64,000 nt of DNA, from the NCBI RefSeq assembly GCF_010731895.1, contig NZ_AP022596.1, forward strand, positions 372,001-436,000, written 5' to 3'. Both the position numbers and the translations under genes were made by a program. The notes beneath the pieces are model-generated. The model worked only from the letters and a program-made list of their open reading frames with translations. It did no database searches and had not been told where the DNA came from. The stretch's first letter is position 1; every line of letters begins with the position of its first letter. Positions 43,781 through 52,903 of this stretch are shown here, piece after piece. Source of the stretch: Mycolicibacterium helvum (GTDB lineage: Bacteria; Actinomycetota; Actinomycetes; Mycobacteriales; Mycobacteriaceae).

Positions 43781-44137
43781 TCAGGGCAGCACGAGATATG
43801 TTCCGTGCCCCTCGATGACCAGGCCGTCGGCGAATCGCAGAATCTCGTTGACCTGGCCGCCATCTTGGTTGCGGTAGTTGATCACGATGGTGTCGATTCC
43901 GTCATAGACGCCTTCGACCACGAAGTGAAGGTTGGCGACGTGCTGGAGTGCACTGATCCAGTAGTCGCGTAGTGCGGATTTGCCCCGAATCACCCCGGCG
44001 GTGTGCGGCAGGAGCTTGGCAGCCACGGGTGAGGTGAACACCACGTTGTCGTCAAAGTGGACGAGGACTGACTCAACGTCGTGCGCATTCCACGCCGCCA
44101 CCCACAGTTCACTAAAGACGACTGCGTCGGGCTTCAT
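43781..44137 (-). CDS. SnoaL-like/NTF2-like nuclear transport factor fold protein
   Basis: 118 residues from the ATG at 44137 (MKPDAVVFSELWVAAWNAHD). DVESVLVHFDDNVVFTSPVA, GVIRGKSALRDYWISALQHV and VINYRNQDGGQVNEILRFAD are the typical SnoaL/NTF2 strands and helices. The fold binds small molecules or acts as an isomerase/hydrolase. It is convergent with CopC and 173 nt from the P450 start on the other strand. No further role can be assigned. Confidence 0.85.
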   Translation of the reverse strand: MKPDAVVFSELWVAAWNAHDVESVLVHFDDNVVFTSPVAAKLLPHTAGVIRGKSALRDYWISALQHVANLHFVVEGVYDGIDTIVINYRNQDGGQVNEILRFADGLVIEGHGTYLVLP

Positions 44138-44310
44138 GGTCGAACACGGTAGTCGCGGCGGCTTCCAGCGCGCCAATGGTTTTGACGTCCGGCCCAGCTC
44201 CGAATGATTGAGGGCTCACTTTTTCGAGTTGAGGGTCTGGTGCCTGACATGGCCAGCACCTAAAGTCCTGATGGCGAGGCAACGTTGCCACGCGGTTCAT
44301 GGGGGAACTG

Positions 44311-45606
44311 ATGATGGTCGATACGCTGCCACCGGGCCCGCGACTCCCCATGGCCGTTCAAACCGCGGCGTGGATCGCGCGCCCCTGGGAGTTCATGAAG
44401 CGTTCTGCTGCCCGGTACGGCGACACGTTCACCTTAAAGCTCGCTGGCGAGGGAGCCATGGTGATGGTGTCGCATCCCGACGCCGTCAAGGATGTCTTCA
44501 CCTTGTCTCCTGATGTCGCCAACGCTGGCGAGGCGAACCGCATCCTTCTGCCGGTCGTCGGCGGAAGCTCGGTCCTGTTGCTTGATGGTGATGCGCACAG
44601 GGAGCAGCGCCGCCTCCTCATGCCGACGTTCCGTGGCAGTCACTTGCAGAGCTACGCCAACACCATGACCGACATCGCTGAGGCTGAGATCGCTCGGTGG
44701 CCACGTGGTGAACCCGTGAGGCTGCATCCCCGGATGCAGACTTTGACACTGGAAGTCATTCTGCGCGTGGTGTTCGGACTCGATCACGGACAACGTTTGG
44801 ACGAGCTACGGGCAGCGCTGCTACGCATGCTCGCACCGCTGTCACATGCCCTGGGCCAATTGATGCTGTTGGTGGTCGGCCCTCAACAAATGAGAACCAA
44901 GCTCGCCCAACGATTTCTACGCGACGTAGATCGACTTCTCTACGAAGAGATCGGCGCACGGCGGCGGGTGGACAACCTCGACGAGCGCACTGACGTGCTA
45001 TCGATGCTGCTGCGAGCGGAGCACGCCGACGGCCATCCGATGAGCGACCGCGAGATCCGCGATGAACTGATCACGCTGCTGTTGGCCGGCCATGAGACGA
45101 CGGCATCAGGGCTGGCCTGGGCGGTCGAGCGGATCGTCCGTTACCCCGACATCCAAGCGCGTTTGATCGAGGAGACGCGCGCCGATAGCGATCGATACGT
45201 TGACGCCGTGGTGAAGGAGTCACTTCGGCTGCGACCCGTGGTCGCCTTGGTAGGCAGACGGCTCCAAGAGCCTGCGGTGATCGGCAGAGTGTCATTGCCT
45301 GCCGGCGCGGCCGTCGTACCGTCGATCTACCTGATGCATCGGCGGCCCGAAATCTACCCCGACCCTGAACAATTCCGTCCCGAGCGATTTCTGGACAATC
45401 ACTTCAGCACCCACACGTGGATTCCCTTCGGAGGAGGTGTGCGCCACTGCCTCGGTGCGGTTTTTGCCGAGCGTGAAATGCGAATCGTGCTCAAAGCATT
45501 GTTCGCGCATAACCAGATACAGCCCGACCGGTCCGCACCCGAGCCGGTACATCGCCGTGGTGTCACCCACGTTCCCGGTCGTGGCACCACCGTCGTCCTG
45601 ACGTGA
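44311..45606 (+). CDS. Cytochrome P450 (CYP135/138-like)
   Basis: 431 residues from the ATG at 44311 (GGGGA 5 nt upstream; another ATG follows directly). The chain starts LPPGPRLPMAVQTAAWIARP, like the mycobacterial CYP135/138 group. The I-helix AGHETTAS is near 260, the K-helix KESLRLRP follows, and the heme loop WIPFGGGVRHCLGA gives Cys380 as the iron ligand. Soluble bacterial P450s of this type hydroxylate or otherwise oxidise lipophilic substrates with ferredoxin; neither partner nor substrate is in the window. GTGA overlap with the next gene. Confidence 0.93.
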   Translation: MMVDTLPPGPRLPMAVQTAAWIARPWEFMKRSAARYGDTFTLKLAGEGAMVMVSHPDAVKDVFTLSPDVANAGEANRILLPVVGGSSVLLLDGDAHREQRRLLMPTFRGSHLQSYANTMTDIAEAEIARWPRGEPVRLHPRMQTLTLEVILRVVFGLDHGQRLDELRAALLRMLAPLSHALGQLMLLVVGPQQMRTKLAQRFLRDVDRLLYEEIGARRRVDNLDERTDVLSMLLRAEHADGHPMSDREIRDELITLLLAGHETTASGLAWAVERIVRYPDIQARLIEETRADSDRYVDAVVKESLRLRPVVALVGRRLQEPAVIGRVSLPAGAAVVPSIYLMHRRPEIYPDPEQFRPERFLDNHFSTHTWIPFGGGVRHCLGAVFAEREMRIVLKALFAHNQIQPDRSAPEPVHRRGVTHVPGRGTTVVLT

Positions 45607-46226
45607 ACCACCACCAAGATCATGCCGAGGTGGTGCGGCTGTACGGCCCATGGCGAGCCCGCACCCCTCGTGAGGCGGCCAGCTTCCTTGACGGTTATCC
45701 AGGTAGGTGGTGGATCGCTGGTGGTTGGGCGATTGATGCGTTCACCGGTACTTCGCGCGCCCATGGCGACCTCGACATTGGTATCCCGCGCACGGAGGCG
45801 GAGGGTTTCATCGAGTTCGTCGGAGCCACCTTGGATGTGTGGGCGGCGGCGGGAAGCCTGACACCGCTGCCTCGCCACGGCGCGAGCATTTCGGATGACT
45901 GCGGCAACCTTTGGTTGCGGGCCAACGGCGCCGACCCGTGGGAGTACGACGTGCTGCTCGAAGATGTTCGCGGTGAGACCTGGGTCTATAAACGCGCCAC
46001 GCACATCTCGCGCCCGATCAATGATTGTTTGTGGTCCCACGAGGGCATCACGTACCTACGGCCCGAGGTTCAACTCCTGCTCAAAGCTAGGCACGCCCAG
46101 TCGAAGGACGATCTCGACTTCGAGCGGTGCCTCCCAAAGCTCGACGACGCCAGCCGCTGTTGGTTGGCTCAATCAATGAGCGAGGAAGAACCGGGCCACC
46201 CCTGGGGACGCAGACTGACGGCCTAG
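45603..46226 (+). CDS. Nucleotidyltransferase of the aminoglycoside-adenylyltransferase-like group
   Basis: 207 residues, starting at a GTG overlapping the P450 stop. WWIAGGWAIDAFTGTSRAHG and DLDIGIPRTEAEG form the GGWAID...H.DLDI motif of the ANT(2'')-like nucleotidyltransferase fold, with the two Asp that hold metal. Later HISRPINDCLWSHEGITYLR and EVQLLLKARHAQSKDDLDF match the same family. Many such genes do not confer drug resistance; the substrate is unknown. Coupling to the P450 suggests a shared transcript. Confidence 0.85.
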   Translation: MNHHQDHAEVVRLYGPWRARTPREAASFLDGYPGRWWIAGGWAIDAFTGTSRAHGDLDIGIPRTEAEGFIEFVGATLDVWAAAGSLTPLPRHGASISDDCGNLWLRANGADPWEYDVLLEDVRGETWVYKRATHISRPINDCLWSHEGITYLRPEVQLLLKARHAQSKDDLDFERCLPKLDDASRCWLAQSMSEEEPGHPWGRRLTA

Positions 46227-46337
46227 CTATCGAACATGACAGCACCGCACCGGATCTGAAATCATCGGACCCACGATTCGGACCGCGCAGGCTCAGATCG
46301 TCGCCCGGATTCGGCCGGTCGCATGTGTTCGGTTGAT

Positions 46338-47063
46338 TTACGTCAGCAGGATGTCGGCGAGGGACGCCGTCTTGACGAATGCACGTGCCGCTGCGGCGAG
46401 TTCGTCGTTCAAGGTAACCAGCGCGTCGGCCTGCAGCTGGGTCAGCACGATGTACTCGACTTGATGTACGTCCGGCCAGTTCAGCTTGCAGGCCAGCCGC
46501 CAAGCATTGTCCTCCAGGGATCGGTCGCCGAGGAACCGGATCCGCAGGCCGCGGATACCGTCGAGAATCTGGCGTCCGGCGCGTTCGTCGATCTCGCCGC
46601 GGCGCACCGATTCGTACACCAGGCTCAGGACCTGCGAGCGCAGCAGGGTGGGTGCGGTCAGGCTGTGCTGCGGGGGTATAACAGCGTTATCTGTGGCAAG
46701 TTTCACGGCCACCGGTGCATCGATGACAAACGTAGACATCCCCGCGCCTTCGGATGGTTCACCGCTGTTGTGCCGGCTGACCTGCAGCTGTACTCGTACG
46801 AGATCACCGTCATCTATCCCTTCGGGACGGCGCAGGGCGATCTTCAGCGGGACCAGATACACCCCGTCTTTGGGGATCAGGGATGTGGTCACCTCGGTGG
46901 TGCCGATACGGACGTGCGCGGGGATGACTCCCCAGCCGTAGGTGAGCTCGCCATGGTGCGCGTGCAGGAACTCATCGACGTGCGCGGGTGTGGCGACGAA
47001 GAAATACGGTGCGGGGCCACGCCACTGGAACACCTCGGCCTCAAATTCCCAGTCCACAGCCAC
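46338..47063 (-). CDS. DUF1905-PIN domain fusion protein
   Basis: 241 residues from a GTG at 47063 (MAVDWEFEAEVFQWRGPAPY). Residues 1-95 form a DUF1905 beta barrel (TYGWGVIPAHVRIGTTEVTT, SLIPKDGVYLVPLKIALRRP). After a short linker, residues 109-241 form a PIN nuclease-like domain (STFVIDAPVAVKLATDN, SQVLSLVYESVRRGEID, RLACKLNWPDVHQVEYI, LQADALVTLNDE) with Asp, Glu and Asp in the expected places. The two parts are normally separate proteins. Met109 could start a free PIN protein internally. No antitoxin partner lies beside it. An RNase-like role is possible but untested. Confidence 0.75.
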   Translation of the reverse strand: MAVDWEFEAEVFQWRGPAPYFFVATPAHVDEFLHAHHGELTYGWGVIPAHVRIGTTEVTTSLIPKDGVYLVPLKIALRRPEGIDDGDLVRVQLQVSRHNSGEPSEGAGMSTFVIDAPVAVKLATDNAVIPPQHSLTAPTLLRSQVLSLVYESVRRGEIDERAGRQILDGIRGLRIRFLGDRSLEDNAWRLACKLNWPDVHQVEYIVLTQLQADALVTLNDELAAAARAFVKTASLADILLT

Positions 47064-47167
47064 CCACGGTAACGCCGTAGAAGCTCCAGCGCCGGCGAAA
47101 TCGCGCAGTACCGTCCGGGGCCCCGTTCAACCTGCCATGGACGGACCAGCCTGTTTACCCTGAGGGG

Positions 47168-47662
47168 ATGGCAGCTGTGGGTGGGGCGCGTCCGGCCGCG
47201 GTCCTGGTGACGGGCATGTCGGGCGTGGGTAAGTCAACGGCGTTGGACGAGCTTGCCCGTCGCGGCTACACCACAGTGGACACCGACGATGGTCCGTGGA
47301 TCCAGAGCGTCGACGGCGAGCCATTATGGCGCGAGCCGATGATTGAGGAGCTACTGCAACGGCCCCGCGCGACAGCCCTATTCGTTCAAGGGACGGTCGC
47401 CAACCAGGGTCGGTTTTATCACCGGTTCGACGCGGTCGTACTTCTCACCGCGCCGCTCGATGTCGTGCTCGACCGTCTCGAGCAGCGCACCAATAACCCG
47501 TTCGGCAAGCAGCCGGACGAACGTGCGCGGATCCTGTCGGACATCGCCACCGTTGAGCCGTTGCTGCGGCAGAGCGCTACGCACGTGATTGACACCACCC
47601 GTCGGCTGCCTGAGGTTGTTGACCTTCTGGTCGACATCGCCCTGGCCAGTGGAATGCCATGA
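47168..47662 (+). CDS. P-loop kinase-like ATP-binding protein
   Basis: 164 residues, with GAGGGG just before the ATG. AAVLVTGMSGVGKSTALDEL gives a Walker A (GMSGVGKS), then the lid-like arrangement VVLLTAPLDVVLDRLEQRTN with Arg residues and DIATVEPLLRQSATHVIDTT. This is the shikimate-kinase/adenylate-kinase-like class of small nucleotide-binding proteins widespread in actinobacteria. The acceptor is unknown. It stands alone, divergent from the DUF1905-PIN gene. Confidence 0.85.
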   Translation: MAAVGGARPAAVLVTGMSGVGKSTALDELARRGYTTVDTDDGPWIQSVDGEPLWREPMIEELLQRPRATALFVQGTVANQGRFYHRFDAVVLLTAPLDVVLDRLEQRTNNPFGKQPDERARILSDIATVEPLLRQSATHVIDTTRRLPEVVDLLVDIALASGMP

Positions 47663-47825
47663 GACGCTTCCCTCGTCGATGGCTCAGGATCGACGCCGGT
47701 AGTGGTCCCAAGCCCCATGGACTAACGGCACCGTGACCGTAGCGAGATGCCGAGTCGCTGCTATCCACCGGCCAGTTCGGCGCGTATCTCCAGGGACGCC
47801 GGGCGACGGAGGTCCTGCCGCATCT

Positions 47826-47839
47826 GGGTCCAAAGACCC
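47826..47839 (+). promoter_or_regulatory. DosR-like palindrome upstream of the nitroreductase
   Basis: GGGTC-CAAA-GACCC is a perfect 5-bp dyad with a 4-nt spacer, 53 nt before the nitroreductase start. Length, GC arms and AT-leaning centre resemble the hypoxia/NO regulator box (GGGAC...GTCCC), and the gene downstream belongs to the Acg family, a classic DosR target. The T/A in place of the usual A/T is a departure. Confidence 0.5.
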
Positions 47840-47891
47840 TGGCTTTAACTCTCGGGGCGCGCCATAGTTCGCAGACATAGGAGGAAATTTC

Positions 47892-48884
47892 ATGTCTCGA
47901 ACTGTGTTGTGCCGCGATGTCATCGCCCAAGCTGTGCATCGTGCGTGCCGAGCGCCCTCGATCCACAACAGCCAGCCATGGCGGTTTGTCGGTGACAACA
48001 CCGGCGCGCTGCAGCTGTTTCTGGACCGTGATCGTCTCGTCGACGCCGATTCTTCAGGGCGGCAGGCATTGTTGAGCTGCGGTGCGGTACTTGACCATTT
48101 GAGGGTCGCCTTGGCGTCGGCTGGATGGGCGGCAGACGTCGACTATTACCCCAATCCCAACGATCACACCCACTTGGCGTCGATCGGCTTCATTCCCATG
48201 GAATTCGTCACCGACGCCCATCGGCGCCGAGCCGACGCGATCCTCGCACGACGCACCGACCGCCTGCCTTTTGACGCACCTGCCGACTGGGATGCCTTCG
48301 AGCCAGCGCTGCGCCGTCAGGTCGGTGATGACATCGCTTTGTTGGATGTTCTCCCCAAGGATGCACGCCCGCAACTGGCCGAAGCATCCCAGCTCACTGA
48401 ATCGTTGCGTCTATACGATTCGTCCTATCACGCTGAATTATCTTGGTGGACAGGTCAATTCGGAACAACAGATGGTATACCACACAGTTCGCTGGTCACG
48501 GCAGCAGAAGGTGATCGAGTGGATATCGGCCGAAACTTCCCCGTCACCCACCATTGCGAGAGACGTTCTCAAGTGCCAGAAGACAACTCGACGGTGGTTG
48601 TGCTGTCTGCTTTGGATGACACCCACCGCGACATTCTCACCTGCGGAGAGGCGCTCTCGGCGGCGCTCCTGGAGGCCACCATGGCGGGCTTTGCAACGTG
48701 TCCGCTGACCCATATGACCGAGGTCGCGGCCAGCCGTGACATCATCAGCCGACTCTCCGGACGCGCACTCCCCCAGATCTTGATCCGGGTCGGCTCGGTG
48801 CCGGCGGACACCGACGTGGAACCGCCGACCCCTCGCCGCCCGCTAGACGAAGTGCTGACCTGGGCTGCGGCATCGCGAGATTGA
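47892..48884 (+). CDS. Acg-family FMN-binding nitroreductase-like protein
   Basis: 330 residues, with a strong AGGAGG 9 nt before the ATG. The nitroreductase start is HRACRAPSIHNSQPWRFV, then RQALLSCGAVLDHLRVALAS, LARRTDRLPFDAPADW and TCPLTHMTEVAASRDIISRL, ending QILIRVGSVP. These match the actinobacterial Acg/Rv3127/Rv3131 group, which bind FMN in a closed pocket and may store flavin or act in dormancy. The DosR-like box upstream supports induction by hypoxia or nitric oxide. Cytoplasmic. The enzymatic activity is uncertain for the whole group. Confidence 0.9.
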   Translation: MSRTVLCRDVIAQAVHRACRAPSIHNSQPWRFVGDNTGALQLFLDRDRLVDADSSGRQALLSCGAVLDHLRVALASAGWAADVDYYPNPNDHTHLASIGFIPMEFVTDAHRRRADAILARRTDRLPFDAPADWDAFEPALRRQVGDDIALLDVLPKDARPQLAEASQLTESLRLYDSSYHAELSWWTGQFGTTDGIPHSSLVTAAEGDRVDIGRNFPVTHHCERRSQVPEDNSTVVVLSALDDTHRDILTCGEALSAALLEATMAGFATCPLTHMTEVAASRDIISRLSGRALPQILIRVGSVPADTDVEPPTPRRPLDEVLTWAAASRD

Positions 48885-48960
48885 GTTCGGTAACCCGACG
48901 GCACCGCCGCGAGGGTCATACATCTTTCGGGCCAAGGTCGCTGGACCCACTTCCACGAAG

Positions 48961-50058
48961 TCACATCGCGGCCTGATTTTCCCCGGTATACGGTGGTTCC
49001 ACCACCATGGCTTTCCCGCCACCGACCCGCTTGGCCTGGTACATCGCCTCATCGGCGCGCTGCAGGATCGCATCGAGATTGAGCTCGGCTGCGCCGATCG
49101 GCTCCCAGGTGACGCCCACACTGGACTGCAGCGCCAGCCCCGCCTGGTCACACAGCATCAGACTCTGCGCCCGTCTGACGAAGCTGTCCAACTCGTGTGC
49201 ATCCAAAAGCGCAGCAACGAGCACGAATTCGTCGCCACCGACCCGCGCGGCAAGGTCGCGGGTCCGGATGGTCTTGGTCAGCTGCTCGGCGACTGCCTGC
49301 AACGTGGCGTCTCCCCTGCCGTGTCCGTGGTCGTCGTTGAGCTTTTTGAACCCGTCGAGGTCGATGAGGACAACGCCGAGTACGGCACCGCGCGGACTTC
49401 GGGCGAACATCAGCCCTGCTTCGGTGAACAGCCCGCGCCGGTTCAGCAGCCCGGTCAGCGGATCACGATTGGCCGCGTACGCGGTGGCACTGAGCCCACG
49501 TCGGGTGCCTTCGATGATCATGGCTGCGACCGCAGGCATCACAACGACGGTGGCCAGCGCCGGCAGGAAAAACAGCGACAGCTCCGCCAGGTCAGCCCCG
49601 TCGTGGGTGACGCCGATCCAGGTGAACGCCGCGATGGTCGCCATAGCAAAGCCGCAGTGCAGGAACAGCACCCGATACCCCAACAGCACCGCGGTGAACG
49701 CGCCGATCAGGCACATATAGACAGTGGCCGACAGCCGCGCCTCGGGCACGGCGAGCGTCGCGCCCGACACGGCCAGCGCGACGTCACCCCACACCGCGAA
49801 TGCGATCGCCCACCGGTGATTCGGCCACGGCCTCACCAACCACAAGATGCCGATGATCAGCGCCGATACCAATATGCCTAGGTGGATGGCCCTGGCCGGG
49901 ATGCCATGCGGGCCCAGCGGCTGCACCATGTGGAACTGTTCGATGGCACTGAGTAGGCCCAAACTGATGCACAGCACCCCGATCAGGATCCGGATGCGCC
50001 CCAAGAAGCCGGTGGCGCGCAGCACCGCGGTAGCGATGGCGAACTCGCGCCCACCCAT
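48961..50058 (-). CDS. Membrane diguanylate cyclase (GGDEF)
   Basis: 365 residues. Six or so hydrophobic segments fill residues 20-185. The GGDEF domain starts NRDPLTGLLNRRGLFTEAGL and contains RVGGDEF with the catalytic GGDEF at 274-278. An RxxD I-site (RTRD, 265-268) sits exactly five residues before it, so product feedback inhibition by c-di-GMP is expected. No EAL domain. The gene is downstream of, and separate from, the carbamate kinase operon (66 nt gap). It makes c-di-GMP in response to an unknown membrane signal. Confidence 0.92.
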   Translation of the reverse strand: MGGREFAIATAVLRATGFLGRIRILIGVLCISLGLLSAIEQFHMVQPLGPHGIPARAIHLGILVSALIIGILWLVRPWPNHRWAIAFAVWGDVALAVSGATLAVPEARLSATVYMCLIGAFTAVLLGYRVLFLHCGFAMATIAAFTWIGVTHDGADLAELSLFFLPALATVVVMPAVAAMIIEGTRRGLSATAYAANRDPLTGLLNRRGLFTEAGLMFARSPRGAVLGVVLIDLDGFKKLNDDHGHGRGDATLQAVAEQLTKTIRTRDLAARVGGDEFVLVAALLDAHELDSFVRRAQSLMLCDQAGLALQSSVGVTWEPIGAAELNLDAILQRADEAMYQAKRVGGGKAMVVEPPYTGENQAAM

Positions 50059-50123
50059 GCGTCAGCCCTCGGGATATCGTGTCGGTATGTGTGACGAATA
50101 GTATCGGACACTACCGTCAGCGG

Positions 50124-51494
50124 CTACACCCCGGTCCCGTCGGCCGCGGTGTACGCCCGCCACCCACCGAATCGAGTGATCTCCTGCTGGCCCTCGACCA
50201 GCGCGGGCTCGCCGATCACGCCGAGCACGGTCGACCCGTCATCGAGGCGGACCTTCCCGATCGACAACCCGGGTGGCTCGGCGAGCAGGATACCGGCCAG
50301 GCCCGCAGCGGGCACCGCCCACACCTCGACCGCCACCGCGACCCCCGAGCCGTCGGTGACCCGGATCATCGCGGGGTGGTCATCGTTGATCGTCCACAGC
50401 CGGTACACCGGCTCAGTGGTGGCCTCCCGGACGAACGCGGCGCCCGCGGCGGCCATGTTCGGTGAGAGTTTCAGCCCGCGCATCAATGTGCCGTTGACCG
50501 CTAATAGCACTGCCTCGCTGTCATTTTCGTCGTCATGCACAGCTGCAACAGTAGCGCCGACGATTCGAGTTCCCGACGTGCCGGCCAGGATCGCCGGGAT
50601 CTCCTCGGCCGCCCCGATGACCCCGACGGCCCCGGGCGTCGCGGCCACGAAATCGGCGACGGCCTCCACTTTGGGTTCCATCGACCCCTTGCCGAATTGG
50701 CCGGAGGCGAGGTAGGCGCGGGCTTGCTCAACCGTGATCGTGTCGAGCCACTTCTGCGACGGCGTTCCGAATCCGACGGCCACTCGCGGCACACCGGTGG
50801 GGATCATCAGTAGATCTGCACCTAGTTCATGGGCCAGCAGGCCGGAGGCGATGTCCTTGTCGACGACGGCTTCCACGCCGACCACGGTGCCGTCCGGTTC
50901 GAGCGCCACCGGGATGCCGCCACCGCCCACCGCGACGACGATCACGCCGTCGTCGAGCAGCCGGCGGATCACCTCGGTCTCCAGGATCGTCGTCGGCCGG
51001 GGCGAGGCCACCGTGCGCCGCCAGCCCCGGCCGGCGTCCTCGGCTATCGTCCACCCCTGGCTGGCGGCCAGCGCCGTGGCTCTGGCCTCATCGAGGAAGG
51101 AGCCGACCGGCTTGGTCGGATTACCGAAGGCCGGATCGTCGCGGCTGACCACCGAGTGCGTCACCACCGCGACGACCGGCCGGGACAGGCCACGGCGGGC
51201 GAGTTCGTTACGCAGGGCTTTGACGAACATGTAGCCGATCGCGCCCTGGGTGTCAGCGACGGCGTAGTCGACCGGGACCGGATCAACCTCGTCCTTGGCG
51301 AGTTCAGAACGGCGCAGGATGAATCCGACCTGTGGCCCATTGCCATGGGAGACAACGAGTTTCCAGCCTTGTTCCACCATGTCGATGAGCGGCGCTACCG
51401 CGCGAGCGACCGTGTCGTACTGTTGCGGGATCGAGTCGTGATCGGCATCGGTGACCAAGGCGTTGCCGCCGAACGCGACGATGGCAGTGCTCAT
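50124..51494 (-). CDS. Carbamate kinase fused to an allophanate-hydrolase C-terminal-like domain
   Basis: 456 residues. Residues 1-313 are carbamate kinase (AIVAFGGNAL, SHGNGPQVG, AVGGGGIPVALE, VVDKDIASGLLA, FGKGSMEPKVEAVADF), which makes ATP from carbamoyl phosphate. Residues ~328-450 match the C-terminal domain of allophanate hydrolase (LAVNGTLMRGLKLSPNMAAA, EVWAVPAAGLAGILLAEPPG, ITRFGGWRAYTA), a domain linked in AtzF-type enzymes to handling the N-carboxy intermediate. No amidase domain is present. Last gene of the operon; the start overlaps the YlbE stop (ATGA). The fusion ties ATP formation to allophanate chemistry. Confidence 0.88.
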   Translation of the reverse strand: MSTAIVAFGGNALVTDADHDSIPQQYDTVARAVAPLIDMVEQGWKLVVSHGNGPQVGFILRRSELAKDEVDPVPVDYAVADTQGAIGYMFVKALRNELARRGLSRPVVAVVTHSVVSRDDPAFGNPTKPVGSFLDEARATALAASQGWTIAEDAGRGWRRTVASPRPTTILETEVIRRLLDDGVIVVAVGGGGIPVALEPDGTVVGVEAVVDKDIASGLLAHELGADLLMIPTGVPRVAVGFGTPSQKWLDTITVEQARAYLASGQFGKGSMEPKVEAVADFVAATPGAVGVIGAAEEIPAILAGTSGTRIVGATVAAVHDDENDSEAVLLAVNGTLMRGLKLSPNMAAAGAAFVREATTEPVYRLWTINDDHPAMIRVTDGSGVAVAVEVWAVPAAGLAGILLAEPPGLSIGKVRLDDGSTVLGVIGEPALVEGQQEITRFGGWRAYTAADGTGV

Positions 51495-52903
51495 TTGTCA
51501 GCTCCCGACGCCAGCGCGGCCAGCGCTTCGTTGAAACAGGCCATCGGCGCGGTGGTGATGCCAGCGCCGATCTGCCCGACGCCGGCCTGCCGGTGCGCGA
51601 TGCCGGTGTTGATGATCGGCAAGACACCGGAATCGACCACCAGGCGGGCGTCTATTCCGGCCGGCGTACCGCCGAAGTTCAACGGCGGCAACGTGAACGC
51701 CGGATTAGTGCCCAGCGTGATGGACAACATGCGACGGCTGTTGGCCGTCGCATCGGCCGGGGTGCCACCCACGAATTGGACGATCGCGGGTGAGGCGGCC
51801 ATCGCGAACCCGCCGAGCCCGTTGGTCTCGGTGATCGCCGAGTCGCCGAGGTCGGCGGCCGCGTCGTCGACCGAGTAGCCCGGGAAGTACAGCCCGTCAA
51901 CGGGATTGGCGGGAGCCTGAAACCACTGATCGCCGGTGCCGGACAGCTTGATCCCGAAGTTCACCCCGTTGCGGGCCATTACCGTGACCATGCTGCTGCC
52001 CGGCACGCCCGCCGCGGCGTCCGACATCGACTTGGAAGCGGCCATCGAGATGTTGAGGAAGAAGTGGTCATTACCGGCGACGAACTCCAACGCACGGCGC
52101 ACCGCGTCGGACGGCAGGTCGGAACCCAACAGCGACAACGTCAGCCGCTTGAACAACAACCCGGACGCAGCAGCATTGCGGTTGTGCAGCTCGTCGCCCA
52201 TATGCAGTGCCTGGGCCATCAGCGGTTTGAGATCGGGGTCGGTCAATCCGCGCACCGCGACCTGCATGGTGGCGAAGAAATCGCCACCCAGCCAGCGCAG
52301 CCGGTCGAGCACATCGGGCGAGTTGGCGCCGAACCGCAGCACCTTGCCCAGTCCCTCGTTGAGGTTGCAGAAGGCCCGGTTTCCCGCCGCGGTGTTCTCC
52401 ACCACCCACACCGGCATCGACGGGCTGATGATGCCCGCCATCGGCCCAACCGCGCTGTGCTCGTGGCAGGGTTCCAGCGCTATTTCCCCACTCTCGACGA
52501 GCCTCTCGGCGGCGTCGAGGTCGTGGGCCCACCCCTCGTAGAGGATCGCTCCGGCGATGGCGCCGCGCTGCGGTCCGCACATGTCGGGCCATGCGATCGG
52601 TGGTCCGGAATGCAGGATGCGGCGCTCGCCGGGGCCGAGGCCTGTGATCGCCTCGCCAGCGCGCACCAGATCGATCAGGCGTGGCTGCGCGCCCAGATAA
52701 CGATCGAAGGCGATCTGGTTGGCCGCCTCGATGCGCGGGTCTGAAACCAGCGTGGCCAGTGTCCAGCCCAGCGCGGGATCGGCGCCCGCGGGCGGCGCCC
52801 ACGTGACGTTGGTGGCCTGACCCCCGGCGGCGGTGACATTGGTCGCGAAGCCCTGCAGGCCGACGTTGACGACCTTGAGGTCCTGTTCGAAAAGCTTCTT
52901 CAC
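51491..52903 (-). CDS. YlbE/AllG-like DUF1116 protein, putative carbamoyltransferase subunit
   Basis: 470 residues from a GTG at 52903 with GGAGGA upstream; the much longer frame from 53041 overlaps fdrA. KLFEQDLKVVNVGLQGFATN, HSGPPIAWPDMCGPQRGAIA, RFGANSPDVLDRLRWLGGDF, HMGDELHNRNAAASGLLFKR and MARNGVNFGIKLSGTGDQWF belong to DUF1116. In enterobacteria YlbE (AllG) works with FdrA (AllF) and AllH as oxamate carbamoyltransferase, turning oxalurate and phosphate into carbamoyl phosphate and oxamate. No AllH (DUF2877) gene lies in the window. Overlaps fdrA and the kinase gene by 4 nt on each side. Confidence 0.9.
   Translation of the reverse strand: MKKLFEQDLKVVNVGLQGFATNVTAAGGQATNVTWAPPAGADPALGWTLATLVSDPRIEAANQIAFDRYLGAQPRLIDLVRAGEAITGLGPGERRILHSGPPIAWPDMCGPQRGAIAGAILYEGWAHDLDAAERLVESGEIALEPCHEHSAVGPMAGIISPSMPVWVVENTAAGNRAFCNLNEGLGKVLRFGANSPDVLDRLRWLGGDFFATMQVAVRGLTDPDLKPLMAQALHMGDELHNRNAAASGLLFKRLTLSLLGSDLPSDAVRRALEFVAGNDHFFLNISMAASKSMSDAAAGVPGSSMVTVMARNGVNFGIKLSGTGDQWFQAPANPVDGLYFPGYSVDDAAADLGDSAITETNGLGGFAMAASPAIVQFVGGTPADATANSRRMLSITLGTNPAFTLPPLNFGGTPAGIDARLVVDSGVLPIINTGIAHRQAGVGQIGAGITTAPMACFNEALAALASGADK

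Noticed and set aside
50829..51878. 349-residue plus-strand open frame
   Set aside because: Antisense to the carbamate kinase and YlbE genes, no recognisable domain.
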